Source of the DNA: Paralichthys olivaceus
Taxonomy: Eukaryota > Chordata > Actinopteri > Pleuronectiformes > Paralichthyidae
DNA length: 64,000 nt
Assembly: GCF_024713975.1 (NCBI RefSeq)
Contig: NC_091094.1
Span: 15,843,001-15,907,000 of the forward strand
Reading direction: 5' to 3'
The notes beneath the pieces were generated by a model. The model made no database searches. It was not told the origin of the DNA and saw nothing but the letters and a program-made list of their open reading frames with translations. Made by a program: the position numbers and the translations under genes. Below are positions 39,676 through 53,800 of this stretch, in pieces. Within the stretch, counting starts at the first letter, position 1; the number at the start of each line of letters is the position of its first letter.

Positions 39676-42600
39676 TCACTTGGTGTGTTGGTATGAGTAG
39701 TTTGTGTGTTCCCCGGGAGTCTCCATGGCAACCTGTTGCTGTTGACCACCATTCTCCTGAAAAAGACAACTGGTTAAGATAATTGATGATTCATGACCGT
39801 GTGCCAGTACAATAGATTTTATCAAAGGTGCAAAGATGACGACGTACTCTATTTTCCCACTGGCCTCCCCTTCAAGTTAGAGACATCTTATGTTTTTGTG
39901 TGGAAAAACGTAAGAAGAACCGTCTGAAAAGTTTATCGGTGACACAAACTCAGTTCTGCCTCCACACCCTTCATTCTACATCATCCTCCCACTTGACCTC
40001 ATCCAACCAATCACAGCCTGAGTTCCTAACCTTCTGCTGCCTCTTTCACTTCATAAACCTTTTATTCAGTTATTTTGTTCATCTCACAGGTTCTAGGCCG
40101 GACTGCTGAGCTCCACCTTCCAACAATCAACTCAAGACGTCCTCCTGCAGAGCGCTCAGTCAGGAGCACTTGAGCTCAGACTGTGGAGTACCAGTAAAAT
40201 AATTGTGCATCTCCCTATTATATCACAAGAGGAAATGCACATGATAAACATATAAGTCAAAGACATTTGTAAATCCATTACACACTATTTGCACAGTTAC
40301 TTCACAGCTATAAAGCTGCTCCAGTCACCGGCCTCATGCTTTGTATTGAGCCACAGCCAATCACCCATCAAAGATCCAAGGTTTTTAAGCTCAATGTGCA
40401 TAAGGAGACCAAGTACTACAGACTGTGACTTGTTTCCAATGCAGCAATTCAGTGTCCTGTGCTGGAGGGAACACATCAGGACTACACAGCACACACAGCA
40501 TGGAGCACAGTGAGCATTAGGAGCAAGTTACCAGGAACTACTCATTCAACCTGTGTCTTTCATCAGATAATAATATGATAAAATTCCAATGTGACATCAT
40601 TTGGGCTAAAGTGATCAAAACTAAAGTAGACTAACTGGCTCATCCGTACTTAGTATGAGGTCGGCTGAAGAAAAACTAAGAAGGAGAATTGATACAGTAA
40701 CAAATCAACAAAACCAACACAGAAACCAGGAGACTGACGAATACAGTTTTTTTTACAATGAATCCCCATCTGGTATGTGAAAAAAAAAATAAATAAATAC
40801 TCGAATAGTTTATTACACTGCATTTGAAGGGATTGCCAAAGCCACAACACCTTCTTCTACCTGTTATTAAATACCTCCAATCCTCACATGAACCTCCTCT
40901 AAGGCTGCCACTCCTTAAAATAAATATGAATGAGAGCTAGCACACTTAATGTATCAGCTTCTTTTGTAGGAAATAGATCCCTCTAGGAATTATAACAACT
41001 GGGCATCCACTTATTGGAAATATAAAAGTTCAGATTGAGGCTGGCGTCGTACCTCTACTGGGACACTGGAGGGAGGCACTGGGGTGTACTGGGGGATGTA
41101 GGTCCCCTGCATAGTTGTGTTGGTCGGAATATACTGTAGAGAAGGCAGAGAGGAAAACACAAATGGTGTGTGATATTTAACATTTAGAACTAAACTTGAG
41201 AACAGTTAGACATTACAATTATCTGCCTTGTGCATTGTGTCTTAGCGTGTGTGTGCGATTGGTACTGACTGTGCCAGTGTTGCCCAGGGACAGGTGGCTT
41301 AGCTGCTGGGCGAGAGGTCCCATCATGGACGTGGGTTGAATGGACATAGCGTGATCCATTGTTGGGGTAAGAACTGTACCCTGTGAATACACAGAAACAA
41401 ACACGAATATAAATGTCACAGTATAAATTACTATTATTCTTCGAATAATAAATGTGCTTTAAATCAGAAATCAAAAAACATGGCGGCCTCCGTAGAGAGG
41501 GTCCCCTCGATGTAAATATAAAGTATTTAAATATAAAGGGCATTTTCTTTAAATAGTAAATTACAGTGGAACTTAGTGACTGTGAAGGATAAACAGAGTA
41601 TGAAGACAGGATATGGTGGATTAGGGAGTGATACTCACAGCTGGCTGCATGAGGTATGACTGATGGTGCATCCAGGATGGGCTGTGCACCTGTAGAGCAG
41701 GGAACACAACATGAAATGCTCTTATATTTGATCTGCTGATTCAACATTTCGATCACACCTCTTATGTAAGTTTCCAGACTAGGTTTATTAAAAAATAAGA
41801 AGGAACCTAGGTAAGTACTTTAAGCGTTTTGTTAACTTATATAATGTGGACTCTAAGGGCTCTGCACAATAAAAGCAACAGAAAATGAATTTCAGTCAGA
41901 AAGAAAAACAAATTATGTGAATTATGAGTACAGGGAAATGTCCAACCTGGTAGGATGAAACAGGAGAATGCATGTAGGGTGAGAGGGAAGTCTGGGCGAT
42001 CATTCGGTTTGGAGCCAGACTGTAGGGTGAGGAGTAGAATCTACCCAACGGACAGAGCACAGAAAGTATGAAGTAAGCCGCACCATGTCAACAATCTCAC
42101 TAATGCCTCAAAATACCTCAACAAAATGTCTATGTTCTTGTGATGACCAGCAGGGGGCAGGACTGTATTAGAGTTTGAGTTTAGCACTTATCTTCCTGTA
42201 GGGCTGGGACTGTTTTCAGTCAGTCCGCGCATACCACTCACCCATTTTGTAAGGCTGTAGGGTCATACGCAAGCGCCATTCCTCCCTGGGAAAACAATAC
42301 ACAGGATTCAGAACCAGTGAGATCATGCACACACCAGTGCAGTCTCTGTATCCACACAGTCAGTGACACACACACACACACAGAGCAACCTGAAAACTTT
42401 TGAACATGTTCCTGCTTTAATTTTTAACACGAAATCTTAACACAGAAAGACAGGAAGCTGAAAGATTGTCCATGGTACCGTGTCTCCGTCTCTAGCCCAG
42501 GGTCGTCCGTTCTGGAGGTACTTCCCTTGGTTCTGCCTCTTCTTCTGACCTCCGTCTGCAAACTTACATAATAAGGGCTCGGTGGGCACTGTGAAAGCAA

Positions 42601-45600
42601 CAGATCAAACAACAGTGAGTGAAATTAGTGAACAAAAAAACTGATGCTCCGGTACCAACAACAATATCAGATTCCTACAATACATTCCACGCACCAGGCA
42701 CTCCTGGTGGAGTCTTGATGAACTTCCCATTGAAATGCTGAATTATGGCCTCACACTTCTCCGTAGATTCCATCCTGAAATAAAACCCCAGTCAAATTTA
42801 ATCCTTCTTGTGGAATGCTGTTTACATTGGGTTTGGACGAGCCAGAATTGCACTCAAGCTTCATGCTCAGGTCATTATGGGCTATTATGGTGTAGTTTAT
42901 TATGTCAGGATGCTATAGACTCAACCTGGCAAATCCAACGCCGCGACTGGTCCCGTTGGCGTCTCTCAGGATACGTGTGGAAATGACCTGGCCGAAGGAC
43001 TTGAGCATACTCTCCAGCTCTTGCTCATCCATAGACACAGGCAGGTTGGAGATGTAAAGGTTGGTGGGGTCCTGCTCCTGTTGCTGTGCAAGAAGCGGAT
43101 ATAGAAGTTAGTTCATAAACACGTCTCTCTTTTTTACAAATAGAGATGTCATAATACCAGTGATTTTTTATATTTATTAAGATATTTCTGAGCATTTATT
43201 GACAGTTCAAATGTGAAATGGGGAGAGAGAATGGGGAAGGCATGCAGCAAAGACCTTGAACTGCACCTGTGGCCACTGCAGGACTCATATGAGGGATTTT
43301 TCTTCTCTTTATTCAAAAGAGTGGTCTTTGAGTCTCTGAGCTAGACTTATTGCGAGGTGCGGCAATTTCAACTGTCATTACTACACCTGGCATTTTATTG
43401 GTTTGGGAATTTTGACGGACTTGTTGCACTAAAAAATCCTAGCGCAGAAGAAAAAGTCCAGGAGTAGAGGAGGAGTCCGAGAGTAGACACTTCACGTGAG
43501 CACAGAAGCTGCGTTAGCACACGAAGAGCTTATGATATTTGAGTATATTTGAGTGTGTGCGCAGGGATTTGAGTGAAAGGATTACAAAAGGTGAATTTAA
43601 TAATCAATAAGTCCTGCTCTGACACACAAAAAACCCATAGACTTAAGCCTCCATAGGTGAGGTTCCCTCTAGCTCACCTACCTTTTAGCAGGCTACTGTT
43701 TGTTTCATTGCAATACAACCAAGTATCTATGCAAAAGCAGCTATTTCACTCCTCTCGGGTGCTGCATGTCAGTGGAGGATATGAACCAAAAGTGCTTCTA
43801 CTGACTTTAAAGACTTTGCTCTTTCAGTGCATTTACTGATGGAACATTTCTGCAGCTGAGATTTCTGTGTAGGCAGCATTGGGGTCTGTCTTTGCATCCA
43901 CACTTACTATCAGTCTTTAATTAATCCTTCATAATATTCATGTCAAGCTTCATTGTACAATACAGATACAATGTTTTAATGCTGGTAGTGCTTTTAAAAT
44001 AAACTAAAACCTTGAATAATTATTTCTCCATGCCGTCTCACTGCCTACAAATCCACATGCACACTTTAATATACTGACACATTGTGAATGTTAATTTTTC
44101 TGCCAGCAGGATTAAGTCACACATCTTGGTGGAACTTAGAGATCTGGATAATTTCAAGTAAATAAAAAGTGAATCAAAGAAAGGATTCAGACTCATTTTA
44201 TGGCACTACATTGACAGTGAAACTTTGTGTGCGACTGTGCAGAAGCAGACAGGAAGCCAGGCATGAAGTTAAAGAGTTCACAGAGCAACAGGAGCCTGGC
44301 AACCAGGAGAAAAGAGGCCGGCCTTAAAAGAGGAGAGGGTAAAACAGAGAGTGAAGGAAGAGGACAGAGCAGAGGGAAGGTGGGAGAAGTGAGTGGCTTT
44401 AAGAGCTGGTGTTTTGTACCGAGGGTGGGAACTGACTGGATAGGGGGGGGGGGGGGTCTAGACTAATTTGGGTAATGAAAGAGGAGGATGAAAAGAGTAA
44501 AGAAAGGAAGAGGATAGAAGAGGGTGTGCTGATTGAGAGGCTCTTCTCTTTAATCAAAGTATCTTTTATCTCTATCATTTTCCTTCTTCTTCCTGACACT
44601 GTGATCACTCTGCTAACCACAAATAATTAATTTTTTTTACATGCGCAAAACAACTGATGTAAGTCAGATGTAAGTGGAACAATTCAAGTTATTATAATAT
44701 GAGAAAGACTGATCCAAGTGTTTAACAGGAGAAGACAGCCAGTATCCAGATGCTGGTACAGGGAGGCACAAGAGCTCAGCCAAATTTAACAGGCATGTTG
44801 ATCTGACTATGAAGGATTCATAAAAGCATTTATAGTATTTAAGCAGCTGTCATAAACACAGTTATATGTATATGCTATATGTGTAGCCACCTGGCAAGGA
44901 GACCTGTGATTGTTGTCATTCTGGGTGCGGCAATATAACCATTATGTAACGCAGTGGCACACTGCAGGAGGACATTAGCCACACAAGACGATTGTTCGAG
45001 GATTTATGATAAAGGAACAAATGTAAAAAAATCTCCCTCGCTTTTCTCTTTGTCTACTCTTTGCTTTGGCTAGTAAACACAATATCCTGTTTCACATTCA
45101 GACTGAAAATGCTGCTGTGTGTTCAGTGCATTCTTTTGTGCCAGGCCCCAGGTGAGCCCTTGTGAGTCGAGGTGTGTCTCTGTGTGTTTGGCGGATTTGC
45201 CTTGTGTGTTGAGCAGCGCGCGAGCTGGGTTTCAACAGGGAGGTGCTGGGACGTCGGAGGGGTTCTATTTTTATCCCTGTCATTGTTCCCCTGCCCCTGC
45301 GCACACGGCTCCTCTGGGTCCGCGAACTGGAGGCTGGGGTGGCCCAGCTCAGGGACAGAGCGCACTCTTGAGGGAGCAAGGTGTGGCTCGTTGTGTTTGT
45401 GAACAACACTGCAGCAGCCATGGTGAAGGTGCAAACAGGTGAGGCTGCACTCTGGAGTTTGATATTAAACAGATTTTTTTATACTATTTTTAGACTGTTT
45501 TCTGCGACCTGAAGTAACCCAGTGACTCGGAGGCCGCTTTGTATATTTAAGTTTTTATAGTGGTTATCAACACCTCTGACTGAGCACATGTTGTCTGGGT

Positions 45601-48600
45601 GAGACGAGGTTTGGTGTCCGGTGGCACTTGCCAGGTATTGAGATACACAGGACTGTGTGGCACTCTTACAGAGGAGGTACAGTGAACTTAGACTCAGGAT
45701 TTAGTTGCACTTGGACCGGTTCAGATCAACTGGCGGCAAGGATAAGTTACAGTCTTCCAGGGCTGGGCTGAGAGAGACCCTCATGTTACATTGCAGTGGA
45801 TCTGTTTGGATGCGGGGCAGAGGGAGTGGGCGGGCACAGTGGGGTGGAGCGTATTAAGTGCTGGTGTCAGCCCCAGGCCCAGACGATGGACAATGCCAGC
45901 CTATTGTGCCTGTCCCATTGATGGTGGGTGTAGTGGCACCCTCCCCTAGGTTCCCTCAATGGGGAGCCTGAGAGCCAGAGGGATCAGCTTAATGGGCCGA
46001 CAAGAGTTGCTTTGACTGCAGACGCTCGGACAAAGATCTCTGAACAAGCGCTACAACAGGAGCAGGTTAGCAACATACACAAGCACAGAGACCAGGGTGT
46101 GAGGGGAGAGGAGAGCCATGAAGACAAAATGGGAATGAAAAGAAAGTCAGAGAGGACTGGTTGGTTCTGCTGCATTGGCACAGGTTCATCCAATGAAAGT
46201 ATGATGGAACACACACCTCCCTATAAAACAGAGTTTATCTTGTCCCCTTGCCAAAAGGACACTGACTGGGAATCAGGCCACAGCAGGTAACACTTTTACA
46301 TGACAGAGAGGGCGAACCAGGGCAGAAAGGGACAAAGACTCTTGAGGGTCAAAATTTAGCTGGGGGCTCGTCACAGATCAATACATTTTAGAGAAAGGTA
46401 AGATAAGATCAGATCATTGACTTGAATGCGGTGGGTAAAATTTGCAGGTTAAAGTAGAGGTGGTCATATGAAGAGTTTGCTGGTTCTTACTTTGGCCATC
46501 TGAGCCTGGACCCCACTGGACTTCAGAGCTGTAACAGCTTTCTGCGCTGCTGCTGGACTGTCAAAGTCTACAAAGCCATAACCTGTAAAAAAAAAAAAAA
46601 AAGACAAAAAGACACACTTCTGTTTATACTGCTGTAATGTTTTTCTGTGGTCTATACTTCTGCATAGGATAATTTAAGAGCTCAATCCAAATCCTATGCG
46701 TGGTGGTTGTCTATACTGTTGTATGCTATTGTGTCTGTGGGCTGGTTAAGAGTTGGTCTTATTGGTCATGAAAATCCCACCTGGGTCAGTTTTAACAGTT
46801 TTTTTATTTGGCTGTCGAGCATCACTCTACAATTAGACCACTATAATACTAGTTCACAGATGGGTTTCTACCTCTAGCTGGTGCCTGACCAATTTATTGG
46901 TTGGCCCATAAAAACAGCTGATGTAAGCCTTTCACAAACATGTAGGTATTTGCATTCATACTTGACATTTGAAATCTTTTATTTTACAAAATGAACAAAG
47001 CAAAAAAGATATGCATTTATGTTTTGGTGGACATCCATTCTGACTGTGCTCAGACGTTTTTCCTAATTTAAGAAAAATACATAACCAGACGTAACATCTA
47101 AATTTGTGAGGTTTATGTACTGGCAGGGGAATTTTTTAAATTTTAGACAGAGCAGTTTTTTGGCTGAGCTGTCTTCTTCAACATGTAGAAGTATTCTTTA
47201 AAGAAGTAGCCAAAACCCCACAGCATAAGTTAAAGCAAACATACTCACCTTTACATTTGTTGGTGGTTTTATCCAAGATGGCCTTGGTTGACACAATCTT
47301 GCCATACCTTCACAGGGACACAACAACACAGAGAAGAGGATCATTGACACATGAGGTGACTGTAGGGTAAAGAGAGGAATCTGTTCATACTACATGCATA
47401 CCAATCCTTCCCCCACTTCCTTGGGCTGCATGGCTACAGGTGTAAACATGAACACTTACTCAATCAACTGTCTTTTTTAATGTCACTGAAAACCCTTCCG
47501 CCTGTCTGCCGCTGGATGTTGTTACCACGGTGTTGTTTTTGACAGACAGGAGACAGCACCTCAGGGCCAGAAATAATTTGTTCCAGGTCTGTCTTTAGTA
47601 GACAAATAGACTCGCACACAAACGCACACCTACTCCTACATACAGCCCTGCTTATGAATATTTTTAAAAGTCAAAAACTGTCGTTAGCAGGAGTGTCAAC
47701 TGCGCGTTTGATCCATTTAACTACACACAGATGAAGTAAAATGGTGTGTGAAACATAAGCCAGAAATCTAACCTGGATTTTCAGTCCACAGATGTCGAGC
47801 GGAAAACATGACAGAGACAAGGAGAATCAGCAATGCTAATGCTAATGTAACAGTAATGCTGTATCATAAAATATTCAGCGAACGAAAATCACCTTAAAAG
47901 CCGTAAATTAGATGTGTTATGTAAGACGTGGAGACTAATGGAATGCAGTGTTATAAGATGGTGCATCAGCACTACAGTATAAGACCTGCCCTTGTCTGGT
48001 GCATTAAGCCAGCGAGGGAGGCTGGTGTTCCTCTGTTTGGGCGACATGGCGTCTGGGCGGAATGTACACTGTAACCTGATGCTTCACCCCTACGGTTTGC
48101 CTGCCTTCCCACCACGTCCCCCTCTCCCTCTCTCTCTCTCTGTTTTTCCACTGTGGCGTCACAGTGCACTGCTGGGTCCTACGCTCCGGCCTTGTCTCAG
48201 TGGACGTTTGCCCGAATGACTCAGTTCTGACTGGATGGTCACAGTGGAGACCTGAGTCACAACTGACTCCAGAGTAAAAACACAGACTGAAATAATGGAC
48301 TGTGTTTGTGTTTAAATGCTGAGGCCTTGTCCTCTCTTAGGATTCTGTTATGTTCTATCTGAACAATGAATCTTTCTATGAAACACAAATCTAGGTTTAT
48401 TTCCTCACTCCAGCTACAACAATAGGCTCAAACTGCATGATCTCAAAATTCATCTAATTCTTTGCTGCTAAAGCAAGTGCAGGAGTCACTGGATGTAATT
48501 ATTGTGAACCTTGAAATAAAAAAAGATATATGTTAAAGGAAACCTAATCACAGAGCACATAAATCATTCATTATCCATTGCTTAATAGCCAGATGACCTT

Positions 48601-49382
48601 TGCATTGCATATGTTTATAGTTTCCAAATGGCATCTACAGGCTGCACTGACAGAGGCAGGAATACGGACACACTTCTTACAATCTCAGATATACCATCGG
48701 CTATTGTCTGACCATGAATTAGCCTCTGGGGGCAATGGCCAATATTTCGGGGCTTCTGGTTTAGACAGTGGATATCCAGGCCAAGACTCTGTCTTCTGTT
48801 CTCCATACACTGTTTACAGTTGGACTAGTTTCTTTTATCACACAAATCAAACAAGTCTCAACAAAAAAACACAAACAGTGATACTTTTTGTAGGTGTTTT
48901 AGGTCCAGACGACATTTTCCACCTCTTTTGCTCTCCACACAGACATTTGTCAAACTAGAAAAAGAAACCAGAAGACTTCAGGCCTCAACATGTTGTTCTT
49001 TGCCTACAGTTTACTATACTCTTTATAGAGATTGACTATTTATAACTGCAAAGGAGACAATAGAAAATCTCCAAAGTTAAAGAATTTAAAACAAAGCAGG
49101 TTTGTTCTTGCAGAGTTCCTCTTGACTAATAATGGGAATAAAACTGTAACTGTTCACATTTCAAGACCAATACAGGGAATTTGTTGTTCTAATATACCTT
49201 TTGAAACCTTTAATATTGTGTAAGACTTATATTATGTCTGACCCTAATTAAGATTCACAAATATAAGTCATACACAATAAGATATCAAATGGTGTATACG
49301 TCACAATTTCCCTTAATATAGGCTATGTGCCTAAATCTGCAAATGCTTTGTGTGGAATCTATTTAATTATTATATTGTGTGT

Positions 49383-49416
<34 letters not shown>

Positions 49417-50811
49417 TCCAATGTACAAAATAACAGTACAAATGGTTTGAAAATGACAAAGTAAAATGAAGGACAAAACAAAAACCATGTGTTACATCTT
49501 GCTTATCTTGAAGCCAGCAATGGTTTGGTTGCACTGATGAAAACTGGTATTCTTTCTCTGGCCATTGAGGTTGGCAGATTCAAAAAAATACCAAGGAGGA
49601 AAACAGATTGCACAAACTATGTGACTTTGGATAAATGTAGAGCAGATTTGTACAGTACAAATACGCCCAAATATTTAGATGTACAGACTATCACTATCTA
49701 ATACCTGGAAAGAAGCACATAGGTCTAATCCAATGACTATAAATTCAGATTTTTCAATGGAACTTTTTTGCCAGTGTTCTGCATGTGGCTTTTATCAACT
49801 TGTGGTGTCTTGTAAGCCCATGCAGTCTGGGCAAAGTAATATGCACGACATAATAATAAAACCTTGTTTATATCACCATAAACTAAATTAAGGTCTGTAG
49901 ACTTAAAAACAAAAGGCCTTTGTTTATATTATTATTCTGATTATAACGATGTTAGTCGCTCTCATTAACTCTGCCTCTGAATTACCTGGTTTCAAGCTCT
50001 AAACATGCAGAATAAAAAAGTCTTGACTTTTCATTAGGAGCATGAACAAGAAAAAAAAAGCTGCGTTTCATGTTTTCTGTAACAGAGGGAGGCACAGAGA
50101 GAGTTCAAAGGTCTGATGCAGTGACTGCGTGACCCTCAGCTTACCTCAGCCCCTCTGCAGCAGAACGAGCAGCCCACCACACTGCGCAGGCAACAGGGAC
50201 TTAAAAGCACGCTCTGACCCATATACAGCCATCTGACATTCTTTCCCAGCAGGCCGTGCTACTCTTTTCCCACTCATTTAAGTTTCCTCTTCAAGGGTAG
50301 ACCTCCCAGCCACCCCTGAAGCCTCCCACCTCTCCACTTCTCCCCAACACTTCACAATGACTTCTCTGTTAGTCCTCCACTGTGTTTCAAAGACCAACCA
50401 CAGATTTCAGATTTTCCCTTGATTGTTGGAGCTTTGAAAATGCTTGTGCAACTTAGTCCTGCTCTCCAACATGAACATGATTATCAGATACATACTGTGC
50501 ACGTTTACTCTAGTGAGCCATTATGTTTCAGAGGCTTCCTCAGAATGGTTCAAATGGAGAAGCAAACACACATTTTAGATAGAAAGCAGCTGCAGTATTG
50601 GTCAGAGTATTAAGTCAGGTTTTATTAGTTGTGGTCAAAGCATGTTCAGGGAGACGTGTTGTTACTGTGACTGATCCGTGGGAATTAGAGATGCACGGCC
50701 GAAGTTCACAAATCACTTCTGTGGCTCACAGCGTGGCCCTGACCTGCAGCAGTCAAAACCAGTTTGGCTGCTTTATTACTAGGTTTATCTCTCTCTCTCT
50801 CTCAGTGTGTG

Positions 50812-50861
<50 letters not shown>

Positions 50862-53800
50862 TGCATGTGTGTTTGTGTACATACTATAGAGGCTGGGCTA
50901 TTTATCTGGGGGTGATTAAGACTAGTTCACTGCCTTTGAGCCAATTCAGCCTCACTAAAAAAAGGGGAAGGTTAGATCAGGACATGAGAAGGCAACATGC
51001 TGTACCCTTCTCTGGCCCCTTCTCTCCGTCTTTACCCCGGCCGGTCTCATCTTTATCCTGACTCTCTGCACTCTCACATTCCTGTGTTTCCCTCGAAGGC
51101 TTCAGCATTTTGCTGACAATGTCTTGTTCCAATAATTGTCAAGATTTAATGAAACTGACAATAGTTTAAGTAAATCAGCATTCCTATTCACAAACTGCTT
51201 TTCTTTCCCTTCCTGCCTAACCAGCTGGGCTTTTTTCCAAACATATAATTATGGCTTTAAACAATTTAATTTAATGTATCCAACAGATGAGGAGCCACGC
51301 TGCAGACACAACAGATGTTATCTGCTCACAAGAGGTTAGTTTTAACATGACTATTTCTGTGATTTGCCCAATCAACACACAATAAAGCAACACACATGAA
51401 CTATACAATAAACCACTGACAAACTTAACAAAACATTCATTTATCATCTGGAGTAATGGTGGGTTATCAAATAATTTCATATTATGAATCTATGATCTAC
51501 TTTTAAAGTGCTTAGCAGAGATGGATCCACTGTAGCTTCACAAACTAGCAGAATGATTATCTGATATAGTCATACATGCACTAACAGTATGGGTGATGAG
51601 TAGCTGTCGCCAAAGAAAAGACATACAACTGTGGAAATGGTTCGGCTATGCACGCTTAGATGTTGTAATGTTATCTATGAACTTTGTTGGGCTAGGGTAT
51701 AGGCCCATCCGTAGGTAATATGAAAAGTCTATCAACTACCTTAAAAGGAAGCATCCAAAGAAACATGTTTCACTCATGTAGCTACAGCCGCATGTCACCA
51801 GGACCCGAAACAAATCATCTCAAAAAAACTACAATTGAAAAAATTGTAAAAATACATTGAAAAGAGGGGACTGAGGCGTTCACATCCATCTAGTTTAGGA
51901 TATGGTGCCGTTCAAAGCTGAGGGCAACTTGGGATTTAGACACCGATGCACACGTAGGTTGCACGATAAGATCTGACAGTGTCTTTTACAATATATTGTG
52001 TTTTCAATGGAACAAATAGGCAACCCAAGAAGACCATCGGGTTTCAAGTTTGGAGATTCTCAACATTTCAGAATCAGGACTCTTGTGGTGGGAAACAGAA
52101 TAGCAACCATTAATGGCTAGCTCAAAGCTCTACAATGTTCTTTTTAATCAGCCAGCAACACCAGATACTGCGGGCCACCACCATGATTGAAACGTTGTTC
52201 TCATTTATAGCCAATAGAAGACGCCTATCTCAATGGAATACATTTATGAGCTGCCTTTCTTATCCAGCATGCACCAACATTAGCTTAGCTTAGCATTAAG
52301 ACAGGAGGCAGGGGATCTGTTGACAAAACAACTGTTTACCTATCTGCCAAAAATGTCTAATGGTTGAAACAATGTTAAGTCAAAAAAACATGTCAAACGA
52401 TAATTGTTTAGAGTTGTTGGTTGATTGTTGGTTGTATCAGGCTAGCTGTTTTCCTCTGCTTCCGCTCTTTATGCCAAATTATCCTGCTAATGTTGATAGC
52501 CTCACATTATGATTGGTGTCAGTCATCTCATCGAACTTTGCGAGAACGTCAAAAGGTGCATCTCCAAAAAATGACATTCTACACCTTTAAAAATAAGAAT
52601 TTCTCATTGCAGCTCCCAAAAAGAAATATTTGTTAGTGTGGCTCCGTCTATATTCCGACAATATTCATGGGGGGGGAAAAAGTTTTAGTTAAAGGAATCA
52701 CTCACGGCTGGCAGAGTTTGACCAGGTCTTGGTCCGTGGTCCCCGGGTGGAGGCCGCGGATATACAGGTTTGTTTTACTCAGCTGTTCCCCTCCCCCACT
52801 GCTGCTGTTGCTGCTACTGTTGGTGTTGGGACTGGGGGGCGCCATCTGGTGGCCGGAGGACACATAGGCCTGCTGACATGAGAAAGAGACATCAGAACAA
52901 ATTTTCTCTGCATGAACACAAAGAATTCACTTTTTGAAAACACTCAAATATCAGTAAATACTTGACAAATACTTGTTTATTTTATTTTACTAAAAGCCTG
53001 CTAACCTCAAAGGAATACTGCAAAATGTTTAGAGATAGAAGGCAATCCTGCCTAAGACAGATGATTATCTTGGTGCTGCGGAAAGTGATATCATACAGCT
53101 CTCATGTCAACACTCACCAATACTGCATTCTGAGGGGAATATGGGGCCTCTTGGCTGCCTACTCCATATAGGGAAAAGGGGCCTCTATGCTTTCTCCATG
53201 TTGAGTAACTTCTTTTTACTTTGAGAACCACACAGTAATCTTGTGGTGCATATCAAAAACCTAAAATCTCAAAATTCAATCATACACTACATGATGACAA
53301 ATCTTATACTGGATAGTTTTCTCTGATTTTTCCTCTGCTGATAGATAATGGTGATACTGCAGATAAACAAATCACTTCTGTTCAACCTGGTATTTTTCTC
53401 TTTACAAGCCAACTCTAACATCGTAACACTGATTAACACCGTAATCTGACATTTCCCTCTCAAACTGTGTGTATGATTAACAGTTAACAAGAGCCTGAGA
53501 TGCAGAAACAGAGTTCAGTTCAGTCCACATGACATACGAAGTCTGTTTATGAAAAAAAAGAGATGAATAAACACAGCGCAGCAGGAATTTATTAGGACGT
53601 CTACAGATGAAACGGTATGAAAATGTAAGGTCATAACTGTAGAGACCAAAATTATCGTGGTGATCAGTATTATAGCTGTATAAATAAAATAAGATGAAAG
53701 TGTTTAAAACAGTTCAGATACACTGAAATCATTTTATTATTATTCTCTCTCTTTCCCTCACACTCACTCACACTCACACACACAGTCTGTCTTCAGTCTT

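Noticed and set aside
41190-41756. A 188-codon minus-strand frame over rbms2 exons 10 and 11
   Set aside because: It reads through an intron and uses a frame other than that of the spliced exons.
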